Of a stretch of DNA of 64,000 bases, positions 1 through 7,920 are shown piece after piece. A program made the translations under genes and the position numbers. The notes beneath the pieces are model-generated. The model was not told where the DNA came from, did not search any database, and saw only the letters and a list, made by a program, of their open reading frames with translations. Numbering within the stretch: the stretch's first letter is position 1; every line of letters begins with the position of its first letter. Source of the stretch: JAJRZL01 sp964557855 (GTDB lineage: Bacteria > Zixibacteria > MSB-5A5 > GN15 > FEB-12); assembly GCA_964557855.1 (NCBI GenBank), contig CAZLBP010000020.1, positions 1 to 64,000 on the forward strand. Reading direction: 5' to 3'.

Positions 1-19
1 CTCAAATGATCTAATTAAA

Positions 20-424
20 TCAATAAACTGAGGTTCTCCGACAGACTGCTAGGGATCGCGTATGATCGGCCACCAGTTTGAAGGGCAGGTTGTGGTGTTT
101 GGCCCATTCGTGATGGCTGAAAACGTAGTCACCGGAAATCGGCAGGACTTCGATGTCCAGCTTCTCGAACTCGGTGATGGCGTCCCTGAATGTACACATT
201 TCATTGGTGCAACCGGGTGACCAGGCGGCGGGATAGAAGGCCATGAGGAAGCGTTGTCCTTCAAGGTCTTCCGGCCCGATCCCTTCGATAATGATCGAGT
301 CCCGGGTGGCATAGGGCAGATTGAAGTCGGGGACGGTGTCACCGACGGCGTAGTGTTGCTCCTGGGCGGCTATAAGCGTTGCCATGCCAAGCATCAATAC
401 TGATAGTAGAATCGATTTTAGCAT
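20..424 (-). CDS. Truncated exported peroxiredoxin (AhpC/TSA-Bcp type)
   Basis: Thiol peroxidase of the peroxiredoxin fold, which reduces peroxides through a cysteine. The start at 424 is chosen because a GAGG ribosome binding site precedes it and a signal peptide follows (MLKSILLSVLMLGMATLIAA), so the product should be exported. The active-site motif PAAWSPGCT matches the family pattern PxxxT/SxxC with Ser for Thr. The protein follows the family up to LVADHTRSLA (about residue 120), then reads an unrelated tail and stops, so roughly the last 50-70 residues usual for the family are missing. The break lies within 60 bp of the window edge, so rearrangement, pseudogenisation and an assembly edge cannot be told apart. 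Family call sure, functionality doubtful. Confidence 0.7.
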   Translation of the reverse strand: MLKSILLSVLMLGMATLIAAQEQHYAVGDTVPDFNLPYATRDSIIIEGIGPEDLEGQRFLMAFYPAAWSPGCTNEMCTFRDAITEFEKLDIEVLPISGDYVFSHHEWAKHHNLPFKLVADHTRSLAVCRRTSVY

Positions 425-786
425 TGTTTCCTCACGAATCTTAGTTTGGTGAATTAACATTTGTGAGGCGCGAGTAGTTCCACCAGTACGACGGTGTGGT
501 CGCGATCCGTGATCGCGGGAGAAAACCGGGATCGGAGATCCCGGCCACACGTGAGGGGCGAGCCGCGGAAAATGGGTTCGTTTGGAAATAGTCGTTTTTT
601 TTCGAGGCGGGGCTGTTGGTTGGAGTAGGTTGATTTTGGGTGATAGTGATCGGCATGGGTTCGTCCTTCCTCTTTATTAATGGGGGAGGCGCCGGATTCA
701 CAATCGGGTTTGTAGTAAAACTGCGCTGGTGCGACGCGGATTGACAGTGTGGCAAACGTCCGGGGCTCACAGCTTGCCCGAAGACC
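425..786. other. Gap with repeat remnants and a doubtful short ORF
   Basis: No convincing gene. On minus, a 71-codon frame (441-656) starts with ATG after AGGAAGG, but its 3' half runs through a two-hairpin repeat (about 497-535: GCGATC/GATCGC, then CCGGGATC/GATCCCGG). The product looks low-complexity and repeat-derived. Positions 568-583 carry, on minus, the 16-mer AAACGAACCCATTTTC, which also occurs at 53014-53029 on plus. Confidence 0.5.
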
Positions 787-1098
787 CTAATCCTCAAACA
801 AATCATCAAACTTCTTCTTGCGGTCGTCTTTGTTGTTAATTTTCGCTTTTGTGCCGCCGGGTCGTTTGACGGCGTCCCGCATCCGGAAATAGTCGCAGAA
901 GTTGTTTTTCTCCTTGTCGCGAATGGGAGCATCGATCGTCTCCCGGCACTGAAAATGGCTTAACGGGTCAAAAAACCGGCAGCCGCGGCAGCACCGCAGG
1001 TCCGATAAACAATGGGGACAGCTGTCCATCCGGGTCGGTTTGCCCATCACGCCGGTCGCCTTACCGCAATTCCAACAAAGAAGTCCTTCCTGATTCAT
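787..1098 (-). CDS. Small zinc-ribbon protein
   Basis: A 103-residue soluble protein of unknown function. The N-terminal half is cysteine-rich: CWNCGK, then CPHC, CCRGC and two more cysteines (FQCRE, NFCDYF), enough for two zinc-ribbon knuckles. The C-terminal tail is charged and lysine-rich and ends KKKFDDLFED. The start at 1098 has an AGGAG ribosome binding site that lies inside the 3' end of the upstream isocitrate dehydrogenase gene. The gap is only 4 bp, so the two are probably one translationally coupled operon. A metal-binding or nucleic-acid/protein-binding role is inference. Confidence 0.8.
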   Translation of the reverse strand: MNQEGLLCWNCGKATGVMGKPTRMDSCPHCLSDLRCCRGCRFFDPLSHFQCRETIDAPIRDKEKNNFCDYFRMRDAVKRPGGTKAKINNKDDRKKKFDDLFED

Positions 1099-1102
1099 CG
1101 TC

Positions 1103-2113
1103 TCAACTCCTGCTTTCAATCTCCTTTACTAACTCGTCGGTGAACTCGGTGGTGCTGCAGTTGCCACCGAGGTCCCGGGTCGAATGGTGGCCCATGGCCA
1201 GTGTCACGACGATCGATTTCCAAATCCGGTCCGCGGCTTTGTCTTCGCCCAAATGCCGCAGCATGAGCAAGCCCGAGAAAATCAGCGCTGTCGGGTTTGC
1301 TATATTTTTACCGGCGATATCCGGCGCCGATCCATGAACGGCTTCAAAAACCGCATATTCCTCGCTGATATTGGCTCCCGGCACGACACCCAGCCCGCCG
1401 ACCAGCCCTGCCGCCAGGTCGGAGACAATGTCGCCGAACAGGTTACCCAGCAACAGAACGTCGAACTTGCAGGGGTCCATCACTATCTGCATGCAGAGCG
1501 CGTCGACAATGCGGTCATCAGCCTCAATATCAGGATACTCTTTGGCCATATTCTCGAAAATCTCCAGAAAAAGACCGTCCGAGATTTTCATGATATTGGC
1601 CTTGTGTACGAACGTGATTTTCTTGCGGTTGTGCTTCCGAGCGTATTCGAACGCCCAACGGACAATCTGCAGCGAGGCCCGCTCGGTCACCACTTTAATA
1701 GCCTGCGTCACGCCGGGTGAGATGAGGTTTTCGATACCCGAATACAGGTCCTCGGTGTTCTCACGGATAATTACCAGGTTGACCTTGTCATATCTGCTGG
1801 AGACTCCGCCAATCGTCTTGACCGGGCGCAGATTAGCGAAAAGATTGAGTTTCTGCCGAATAGTAACGTTGGCCGACCGGAACCCTTTGCCGACGAGTGT
1901 CGTCAAAGGACCCTTGAGAGCCACCTTGTTCTCACGAATCGAATCCAGGACACTGTCCGGCAGTGACTCGCCGGTCTCTTTGAGAGCCTCCAGGCCCGCC
2001 AACCGACGGTCCCATTCTATATCCACCCCGGCCGCTTCGATCACACGAACCACCGATTTCGTGATTTCGGGGCCGATTCCGTCGCCGGGGATTAGAGTTA
2101 CTTTGTGCGCCAT
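1103..2113 (-). CDS. icd: NAD-dependent isocitrate dehydrogenase
   Basis: Oxidatively decarboxylates isocitrate to 2-oxoglutarate in the TCA cycle; cytosolic. The 336-residue protein has the beta-decarboxylating dehydrogenase fold: GDGIGPE near residue 11, then the substrate loop with S80, N82, R86 and R96 (SANVTIRQ, LFANLRP). S and N at those positions mark isocitrate rather than isopropylmalate dehydrogenase. ENTEDLYSGIE and NLFGDIVSDLAAGLVGGLG give the catalytic Tyr and metal-binding Asp residues. The cofactor loop HGSAPDIAGKNIANP has D-I where NADP enzymes have K-Y, so NAD is predicted. The ATG at 2113 follows AGAAGGATTGT. First gene of a two-gene operon with the zinc-ribbon gene. Confidence 0.92.
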   Translation of the reverse strand: MAHKVTLIPGDGIGPEITKSVVRVIEAAGVDIEWDRRLAGLEALKETGESLPDSVLDSIRENKVALKGPLTTLVGKGFRSANVTIRQKLNLFANLRPVKTIGGVSSRYDKVNLVIIRENTEDLYSGIENLISPGVTQAIKVVTERASLQIVRWAFEYARKHNRKKITFVHKANIMKISDGLFLEIFENMAKEYPDIEADDRIVDALCMQIVMDPCKFDVLLLGNLFGDIVSDLAAGLVGGLGVVPGANISEEYAVFEAVHGSAPDIAGKNIANPTALIFSGLLMLRHLGEDKAADRIWKSIVVTLAMGHHSTRDLGGNCSTTEFTDELVKEIESRS

Positions 2114-2395
2114 ACAATCCTTCTTGCGAACGTTTGATTTCTTACCTGATAATATCCATTTTCGATGGGAGTGTCAACCTGGGGATGGCTGGCGAGAAAA
2201 CCGCTCGTCGGAATTTGAGTGAGGTACCGGAAGGCTCCAAACGGGCGACCACACAGGGTCGCCCCTACACGTAACTCGTTGACAGGTAAGAGGGGCAGGT
2301 CACACGAGTCCACTGCAGTGGACTCGCAAGACCTGCCGCAACGGACAACGGTCCTTACGCCCGGTTTGGGACCCCGGGGGATCCCGATTCCGATA
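2114..2395. repeat. Intergenic hairpin cluster, including a family A repeat
   Basis: No gene seen. 2243-2264 is a hairpin GGGCGACC-acacaG-GGTCGCCC. 2294-2337 is a family A element: outer stem GGCAGGTC/GACCTGCC, 5' linker ACAC, 3' linker GCAA, and an inner perfect 22-bp palindrome (GAGTCCACTG and its complement), followed by GCAAC. Other family A copies are at 18584, 18693, 25705, 50896 and 60227. Confidence 0.8.
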
Positions 2396-5200
2396 TTACG
2401 GGCAGGGGGCCGGTTCGGGACCGTCCTTGAACAGATAATCGACAATATAGCTTACATCAGCCACATTAATGATCCCCTCACCGTCGGCATTGCCCGCACC
2501 CGTACATCCCGGGTGAGTGCCGGGCTGGGGCAGGCCCGCGAACAGGAACCCGACCAGGTAGGCCGCGTCGCTCACATCGACAATACCGTCCGGGTCACTA
2601 TCGGCATTGCCGGCGGAATAGAGACAACAGAGGTTGGACGTAAACACGGCAAACGTGCGTGACCATTCCGACCACTCCGTGCCGTCATGGACCCGGTAGC
2701 GCCAGTAGTAGACCGAATCGGTGCCCAGCGAGGCGTCCGGTCGGTAAATGGGGGCTGCCAACTGCGCCGTATCGAAAGTGGGAGCCCGGAAATCGAAGAA
2801 CCGGTCGAGTTGGAAATGATGCACGTATTCCGGGAGATCATCGGGGCGCTGCAACGTCCAGTCGAATGTCGGACGTGAGAGTGAGACCGGGTAGCCGTTG
2901 GGGGGCTGAATTGAAGACACCGGCTCCACCGTATAGTAAAATGTCAACGAATCGGCCTGCAGGATGGTGTCGGCGGCGTTTTTGGCCACGCCGGCGTTGT
3001 TGTAGTTGGAGTAAAGCACCGCCTGCTGCGAGCCGTCGATACCGATCGCGGCGCCATAGGTGGGTTCCGTTCCGCCCGGGCCTTCGGGGGCATCCGGCTC
3101 GAGAGCGACCGTAACTATATACTCGCCGTATTGCAGATTGTAATCGAGCGTGCGCTCGTCGAGTAGACCGTCTTCGTTTATATCGACAGTCTGGTAATCG
3201 GAGCCGGCCACGGTGCGCGTGGTCGGCGATATGATGTCGCCATCGGGGTTTTGTACTTTCACATTCAGATTCGAGAAGCCGAAGACGATCATTTCATCCG
3301 GCAGCACGGGATCATCCGGTTCCTGACTTACGGCCAGGACGAGATCGCCGCCGCCGAGTTCGCCGCTGACGAAGTCAATGTTGCCGTCACGGTCGACGTC
3401 AAGGGCGCCGAGGGCGTACGTCTGCGAGACGCCCGCGCCCAGGTCAATCGTCTGGGGTTCTTCGAAATGGCCGGTGCCGTCACCATAGAATACCTGCAGC
3501 GCCCCGGTGGACCCGTTGGCGACAATAATATCCAGGATATGATCCCGGTCAACGTCGTTGGCCGACAGATTGTAGGCGATGCCATCAATGGTCAGGGTTT
3601 GAACTTCGGCGGCATTCCCGGCGCCGTCTCCCAGCATGACCGTGATGACACTCTGTTCGGTAGTGTCCGGCGTCGGCAACACGACCGCGTAGTCACAGTT
3701 GCCGTCGGTGTCGAAGTCGGTAATGACGATGATCGGGGGGACTTCGAATGAGGACAAGCCGACATGAACGGCGGAAGCGTAAGAGAAGTTCCCGGCTCCG
3801 TCATTGACATAGATGAACATGGAATCCTCATTGAGGACAACAAGATCCTCGGAGCCGGAATTGTCGAAATCGCAGGGCTCCACGGCATCGATGTTGAACG
3901 GCAACAAGACTTCAGTGAAGGACATTCCGCCCGCTTGTCCCAAAAGCAGCAAATCGGGTGTCCGGACTACGTCCAGATACGGATCCGCATTGAAATAGCC
4001 GGATACTGCAGCCGGGACATTGGCCGCCAGGGCGTTCGGAGAACCGTGGCTCCTGGTTACGCCCTGAACCGAATCCACGTTGAACATCCGGTTACCCTCA
4101 TTGTAGAGCAGGTAGGTATTGCTGCCTTGGACGGCAATGATGTCCAGCAGGGTATCGGCGTTGAGGTAGCCGAAATCGAAAGCATCCTGCGAAATCGTCA
4201 GATAGTTCACCGGCGTCTCCAGTCCGCCGCTGTTGTTGCCGTAGGCGACGAACAGGCCCTCGGTGACGCTGCCGGTGTAGACGACGTCGACTAAATTGTC
4301 CCGATCGAGATCAATCGATCGCACGAAATACAGGTCGGCCGTGTCAATCGCGCTAACACCGAATTCGATTTCCGGTACGTCGGAGCAGTCATTGATAACC
4401 GGCAAGGCCTGACAATTGTTCGCCACTGCCAGGGTCACCCGCTCTTCGGGATCGCAAGCGCTGTTGGGCGGCTGGGTCGAATCGGGCTTCGACTCACCGG
4501 CAAACTTGACGCGAAAACTGATTTCGTCGGTTAGTTCCAGCGTGTCCAGACGGGTTATGGTCGCGCAGGCCGTGCCGGTACTGTCGGTAACAGCTGCACC
4601 GAATAAAGCATGGCCGGCACTCACGCCACAGGCGGTGTTGTTGACGTAGAAAGTGATTTGTTTACCGGCCAAGGGCACTTGCTCGCCGCCGTTGCATATC
4701 TGGTAGAGGCCGGCGCATACCTGGATTTCCTTGTCCGGCGTAATCGTCGCCAGACATATGACATCATCGGGAGAAACATCAATCTCGAGAGTGGTATTGC
4801 CCGTCATCAGAACGGCCTCGGCAAAGAAGCCGGAGTTCAAGCCAATCGCGAACAACTGGAAAAGCGGCAGTCCTCGAAGTTCCGGCGGCACGGTCCACTG
4901 CAAATGGAAATCACCAATGTCGTCGGTGGTGACGTCAGGCAAACGATACACCGCATGTACAACACTGGTATCGTAGCCCACAGTAAGATCCAGCTTGACC
5001 GTTTCGTTGGCGCCGAATCCATTGCCGGAGATCGACAGCGCCTGCCCGACAACTCCCTGAACTTCTTCGACTTCCAGGACCGCCGCCGAGGCCGATCCGG
5101 CCGCGGCCGACAGGATCAGCAGTATGAGGGCCAGCGATGATCTGATCATACTTACCCGATTCCTGTGTTGGCTGCGGCCAACATTGCCAATCTTTGTCAT
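2396..5200 (-). CDS. Secreted FG-GAP/VCBS repeat protein with dockerin-like C-terminus
   Basis: About 934 residues, exported. The start at 5200 is preferred for its AAGGA site; an inner ATG at 5149 gives the bare signal peptide (MIRSSLALILLILSAAAGSA). Domains in order: an IPT-like N-terminal region (GQALSISGNGFGANETVKLDL); a cysteine-containing Ig-like region; then FG-GAP/VCBS calcium-binding blades (DLDRDNLVDVV, DFDNSGSEDLVVL, DVDRDHILDIIVAN, DVDRDGNIDFVSG) likely forming a beta-propeller; a fibronectin-like segment; and two dockerin-like EF repeats (GIVDVSDAAYLVGFLF and GIINVADVSYIVDYLF) ending EPAPCP. Expected at the cell surface or outside; the ligand is unknown. Family call sure, role not. 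Confidence 0.85.
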   Translation of the reverse strand: MTKIGNVGRSQHRNRVSMIRSSLALILLILSAAAGSASAAVLEVEEVQGVVGQALSISGNGFGANETVKLDLTVGYDTSVVHAVYRLPDVTTDDIGDFHLQWTVPPELRGLPLFQLFAIGLNSGFFAEAVLMTGNTTLEIDVSPDDVICLATITPDKEIQVCAGLYQICNGGEQVPLAGKQITFYVNNTACGVSAGHALFGAAVTDSTGTACATITRLDTLELTDEISFRVKFAGESKPDSTQPPNSACDPEERVTLAVANNCQALPVINDCSDVPEIEFGVSAIDTADLYFVRSIDLDRDNLVDVVYTGSVTEGLFVAYGNNSGGLETPVNYLTISQDAFDFGYLNADTLLDIIAVQGSNTYLLYNEGNRMFNVDSVQGVTRSHGSPNALAANVPAAVSGYFNADPYLDVVRTPDLLLLGQAGGMSFTEVLLPFNIDAVEPCDFDNSGSEDLVVLNEDSMFIYVNDGAGNFSYASAVHVGLSSFEVPPIIVITDFDTDGNCDYAVVLPTPDTTEQSVITVMLGDGAGNAAEVQTLTIDGIAYNLSANDVDRDHILDIIVANGSTGALQVFYGDGTGHFEEPQTIDLGAGVSQTYALGALDVDRDGNIDFVSGELGGGDLVLAVSQEPDDPVLPDEMIVFGFSNLNVKVQNPDGDIISPTTRTVAGSDYQTVDINEDGLLDERTLDYNLQYGEYIVTVALEPDAPEGPGGTEPTYGAAIGIDGSQQAVLYSNYNNAGVAKNAADTILQADSLTFYYTVEPVSSIQPPNGYPVSLSRPTFDWTLQRPDDLPEYVHHFQLDRFFDFRAPTFDTAQLAAPIYRPDASLGTDSVYYWRYRVHDGTEWSEWSRTFAVFTSNLCCLYSAGNADSDPDGIVDVSDAAYLVGFLFAGLPQPGTHPGCTGAGNADGEGIINVADVSYIVDYLFKDGPEPAPCP

Positions 5201-5266
5201 TTTCACTGTTCCTTCGATTAGGTCAAATATAGACCGGTACTTTGTGAGTTCTGCGTTATCGGCCGC

Positions 5267-5296
5267 AAATAAGTAAAAATGCACCTAACTTGTCAA
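5267..5296 (-). promoter_or_regulatory. Putative sigma-70 promoter for the FG-GAP gene
   Basis: On minus, TTGACA (5291-5296) is followed after 18 bp by TTATTT (5267-5272). The predicted transcript would begin about 60 bp upstream of the start at 5200. Consensus -35, weak -10. Confidence 0.45.
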
Positions 5297-5555
5297 GTAT
5301 TATCTCCGGCGGCCGGGCCGGATTAATCTTGAGTCCATATCAGTTGCCAGAGTGAAAGACTTCCGCCGGCGCCCGGCAGTTCATAAGAAACGTCGGCTGT
5401 CCGGCCGGCCGCGGCCTCCGACCACATTCGCGGTCCGGATGCGCTAACCACTTTCTCGACAAGTACGGAACTCCCGCGCGGTATTTTCGGTTATAAGTTA
5501 CTCACGGACAATGGAGTATTATGATCTATTTAACGATGATTGACGAGGAGTAGTT

Positions 5556-6158
5556 ATGGCACATGCATTACCGGACCTGGGTTACGCGTACGATGCCCTG
5601 GAGCCTTACATCGACAAGCAGACGATGGAAATCCATCACACGAAACATCACCAGGCCTACATCAACAAGTTGACGGCGGCGATTGAGGGTAAAGCCGATC
5701 TGGCGGACAAGCCGGTGGATGAGCTCATTAAGAATCTGAATTCGGTGCCGGAAGATATCCGGACAGCTGTCCGCAATCACGGCGGCGGGCACGCCAACCA
5801 TTCTTTTTTCTGGCCGATTCTCAAGAAGGGCGTCAAGCCGGCCGGGGACGTGGTGGACGGTATCAAGTCGACATTTGGCAGTTTTGACGTCTTTAAGGAG
5901 AAGTTCTCGGCCGCGGCAGCCGGTCAGTTCGGTTCCGGCTGGGCCTGGCTGGTGGTCTCCAACGGCAAGCTGGAAATCATGTCTACCCCGAACCAGGACT
6001 CGCCGCTTTCTGCCGGCAAGACGCCGGTGGTCGGGATTGATGTCTGGGAGCACGCGTATTATCTGAAATACCAGAACCGCCGGCCGGAGTACATTGAAGC
6101 TTTCTTCAACGTGATCAATTGGGAGAAGGTTAACGAATTATATCTGGCCGCCAAATAG
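5556..6158 (+). CDS. sodA: Superoxide dismutase, Mn type
   Basis: Disproportionates superoxide to oxygen and hydrogen peroxide; 200 residues with no signal peptide, so cytosolic. Metal ligands are H27 (MEIHHTKHH), H82 (HANHSFFW), D162 and H166 (DVWEHAYY). The Gln near the metal is Q147 in NQDSPL and the N-terminal side has GGHANH, the arrangement typical of manganese or cambialistic rather than iron enzymes. GAGGAG sits 8 bp before the ATG and a strong terminator follows, so it is a single-gene transcript. Confidence 0.95.
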   Translation: MAHALPDLGYAYDALEPYIDKQTMEIHHTKHHQAYINKLTAAIEGKADLADKPVDELIKNLNSVPEDIRTAVRNHGGGHANHSFFWPILKKGVKPAGDVVDGIKSTFGSFDVFKEKFSAAAAGQFGSGWAWLVVSNGKLEIMSTPNQDSPLSAGKTPVVGIDVWEHAYYLKYQNRRPEYIEAFFNVINWEKVNELYLAAK

Positions 6159-6187
6159 GCATTTGACCCAGGTCTGCATTCATGGAA

Positions 6188-6215
6188 CCGCCAGGCGCGC
6201 GCCTGGCGGTTTTTT
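6188..6215 (+). terminator. Rho-independent terminator of sodA
   Basis: The inverted repeat CCGCCAGGCGCG/CGCCTGGCGG is followed directly by TTTTTT, 30 bp after the sodA stop. Confidence 0.93.
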
Positions 6216-6281
6216 GTTGTCGCGCGGGAGTCGATCCGTCGCAGGTGGGTTGTGAGATAAGGCTTATCTTACTGTCGCACC

Positions 6282-6626
6282 TCACGCATCCCGGTTAGGT
6301 ACAATACAGATGAACTCGAAGTCTTCGTCGGACGGGTTCTCGAACTGGTGTTCGACATTGGGCGGCACGAAGGCAAAGGAGCCTTTTTTCAAGTCATTGA
6401 TGTTGTTGCCCAGACGTAACTTGCCACTGCCCTTGATGACGTAATTGACATGTTCCCAATCATGGCTGTGGCGCGGACTGAACCCTCCGGGCCTTAACCT
6501 GAATACTCGCAATGTGTGGCTCTGCCAGCCCTGTTCGGGACCGATCACATTCGTGCCCGACATGTCTCTGACGCCTTCGATTGTCATTTCTTCGAGCCTT
6601 ATCTCATTTCCTTTGATTACCGCCAT
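6282..6626 (-). CDS. Small cupin-domain protein
   Basis: A 114-residue single-domain cupin, cytosolic. Cupin motif 1 is PRHSHDWEHVNYVIKGSG with the HxHxxxH metal-binding set, and motif 2 is VPPNVEHQFEN. Such proteins are metal-dependent dioxygenases, isomerases or ligand sensors; the substrate cannot be told from sequence. The start at 6626 (MAVIKGNE) is chosen over an ATG 21 bp upstream because AGAGGA lies about 9 bp before it, while the upstream ATG has no site. It stands alone between sodA and a repeat. Confidence 0.85.
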   Translation of the reverse strand: MAVIKGNEIRLEEMTIEGVRDMSGTNVIGPEQGWQSHTLRVFRLRPGGFSPRHSHDWEHVNYVIKGSGKLRLGNNINDLKKGSFAFVPPNVEHQFENPSDEDFEFICIVPNRDA

Positions 6627-6688
6627 AAATGTGTATCCTCTTCGCATAACGTTGTTTTTCCACTCCGCATCACAACTGCACTCGTTAT

Positions 6689-6753
6689 CCCGTAGCGGCA
6701 GGGTTTATCCCTGCCGGTTCACGCAACGGCAGTTCAAGGCCGCCCGCTACGGG
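6689..6753. repeat. Compound inverted repeat
   Basis: The outer arms CCCGTAGCGG (6689-6698) and CCGCTACGGG (6744-6753) are perfect complements. Inside lies a second hairpin GGCAGGG-tttat-CCCTGCC. No coding potential seen. Confidence 0.8.
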
Positions 6754-6900
6754 CAGGTGAGACACCGCCACCTGTCAACAAACTGAATTAGTCTCCATGT
6801 ACTCCTCGCCTTTGGCTTTCCAGCGAGGTCGAGCGCGACTATGAGGACAAACTAGTGTTAATGTGAGTGAGAATCAAGCAGTTAGAGGTATGCCCATACA

Positions 6901-6939
6901 AACAAAACGGCCCGTCCTGCAAAGAGAACGAGCCGTTTA
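6901..6939 (-). terminator. Terminator of the SANT-like gene
   Basis: Read on minus, AAACGGCTCGT and ACGGGCCGTTT pair around a 12-base loop and are followed by TGTTTG. It lies 32 bp downstream of the stop at 6971. Confidence 0.75.
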
Positions 6940-6970
6940 ATCCAAAAAAAATCGAATGCTTCCTATGTCA

Positions 6971-7360
6971 TTACCAGCTGCGACGGTTGTTTCTCCGTTT
7001 CGGAGTACGGCTGGTCGGTTTCGCCTTGTAGCTCCGGTTCGGAGTAGTGCGACGCGGCTTGCCGTAGCGCTTCGGCGTGTTCCGGAAAAATCCGGGTGCA
7101 AACTGGCGGAACGCATTGGTATTACCAGTGTTGCCGCGCCATACGGACGGGTTCGCCTTCTTGATGTTGAGATCAACCGCTTTGTAGCGCACGGAATAGA
7201 CCGAACGTCCCAACTGACGAGCAATCCAGGACGTTTCGTAGGTCCGGTAGAACTTGCGCATGAAAGCAACTTCTTCTCTGGACCACGGCCGAGCGGTTTT
7301 GAACGTGGTACGACGACGTGGTACCGGACGACGGGCAGTTCGGGTTCTTCGCATAGCCAT
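6971..7360 (-). CDS. Very basic SANT/Myb-like DNA-binding protein
   Basis: A 129-residue protein with 27 Arg and 10 Lys against only 4 acidic residues. The core (about residues 25-70) reads PWSREEVAFMRKFYRTYETS then WIARQLGRSVYSVRYKAVDL, a homeodomain-like helix-turn-helix of the SANT/GcrA kind. It has an N-terminal Arg-rich arm (RRTRTARRPVPRRR) and a C-terminal Arg/Lys/Pro/Thr-rich tail reminiscent of histone tails. An AAGGAG site 7 bp before the ATG at 7360 and a downstream terminator support a real, independently expressed gene. A nucleoid-associated or regulatory role is inference; the family name is uncertain. Confidence 0.82.
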   Translation of the reverse strand: MAMRRTRTARRPVPRRRTTFKTARPWSREEVAFMRKFYRTYETSWIARQLGRSVYSVRYKAVDLNIKKANPSVWRGNTGNTNAFRQFAPGFFRNTPKRYGKPRRTTPNRSYKAKPTSRTPKRRNNRRSW

Positions 7361-7920
7361 AGCATCACTCCTTGTTAATTAGGTTACCAATGGCGAACAG
7401 TGACCATGGCCGGGTCATTGCCCACCGTTAAATAAAAACTTTGTTTAGTAATCGTCCGTTTTGTTAAGAGTCTTTATCTCAATCGCTTAAGTTTTTTGCA
7501 GACCTCTTCGTACGTTTTTGTCTATTGTCATGACAAACTGACCATGAAATCGACCAACTCAACCTCACCCATGGGGCCACTCATGGCCTCGTCGATGCCC
7601 GCGGATATTTGGAGAAAAGCCCGGCTCGGCGACTAGAGCCCATAACCCATTCAAATGTAAACACTTACAACTGGACATCGGCCGCTTACACAGTCTTCAT
7701 ACTCGCTGATCAAGATCCCGGCCAAACCTGTCGGCGAGAAACCCGGACTCTCTGCGATCATCCGGACCCGTCCTGTGCCTGATTGAGACTATCCGCAACC
7801 TGCTGGAAATCTGAACAGTGATTCCTCGGGCACGGAACTCGCTCTACTTTTTCTGGTTGCTATGAAACTTCAAGGTACGTAGACTTAGTTTTGCCAGACG
7901 GCTAACCGACTAGATGTATT
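7361..7920. other. Gene-free stretch between divergent genes
   Basis: About 560 bp separating two divergent genes. It must hold both promoters, but I see no consensus pair. Near 7545-7620 both strands have short open frames without family resemblance. No RNA gene or strong hairpin recognised. Confidence 0.4.

Noticed and set aside
441..932. A 163-codon minus frame overlapping the zinc-ribbon gene
   Set aside because: Its first half is an out-of-frame shadow of the zinc-ribbon gene and its second half is repeat sequence.
6937..7378. Long frames on both strands over the SANT-like gene
   Set aside because: Only 6971-7360 has AAGGAG at proper spacing and a recognisable helix-turn-helix; the others are shadows caused by its Arg-rich codons.
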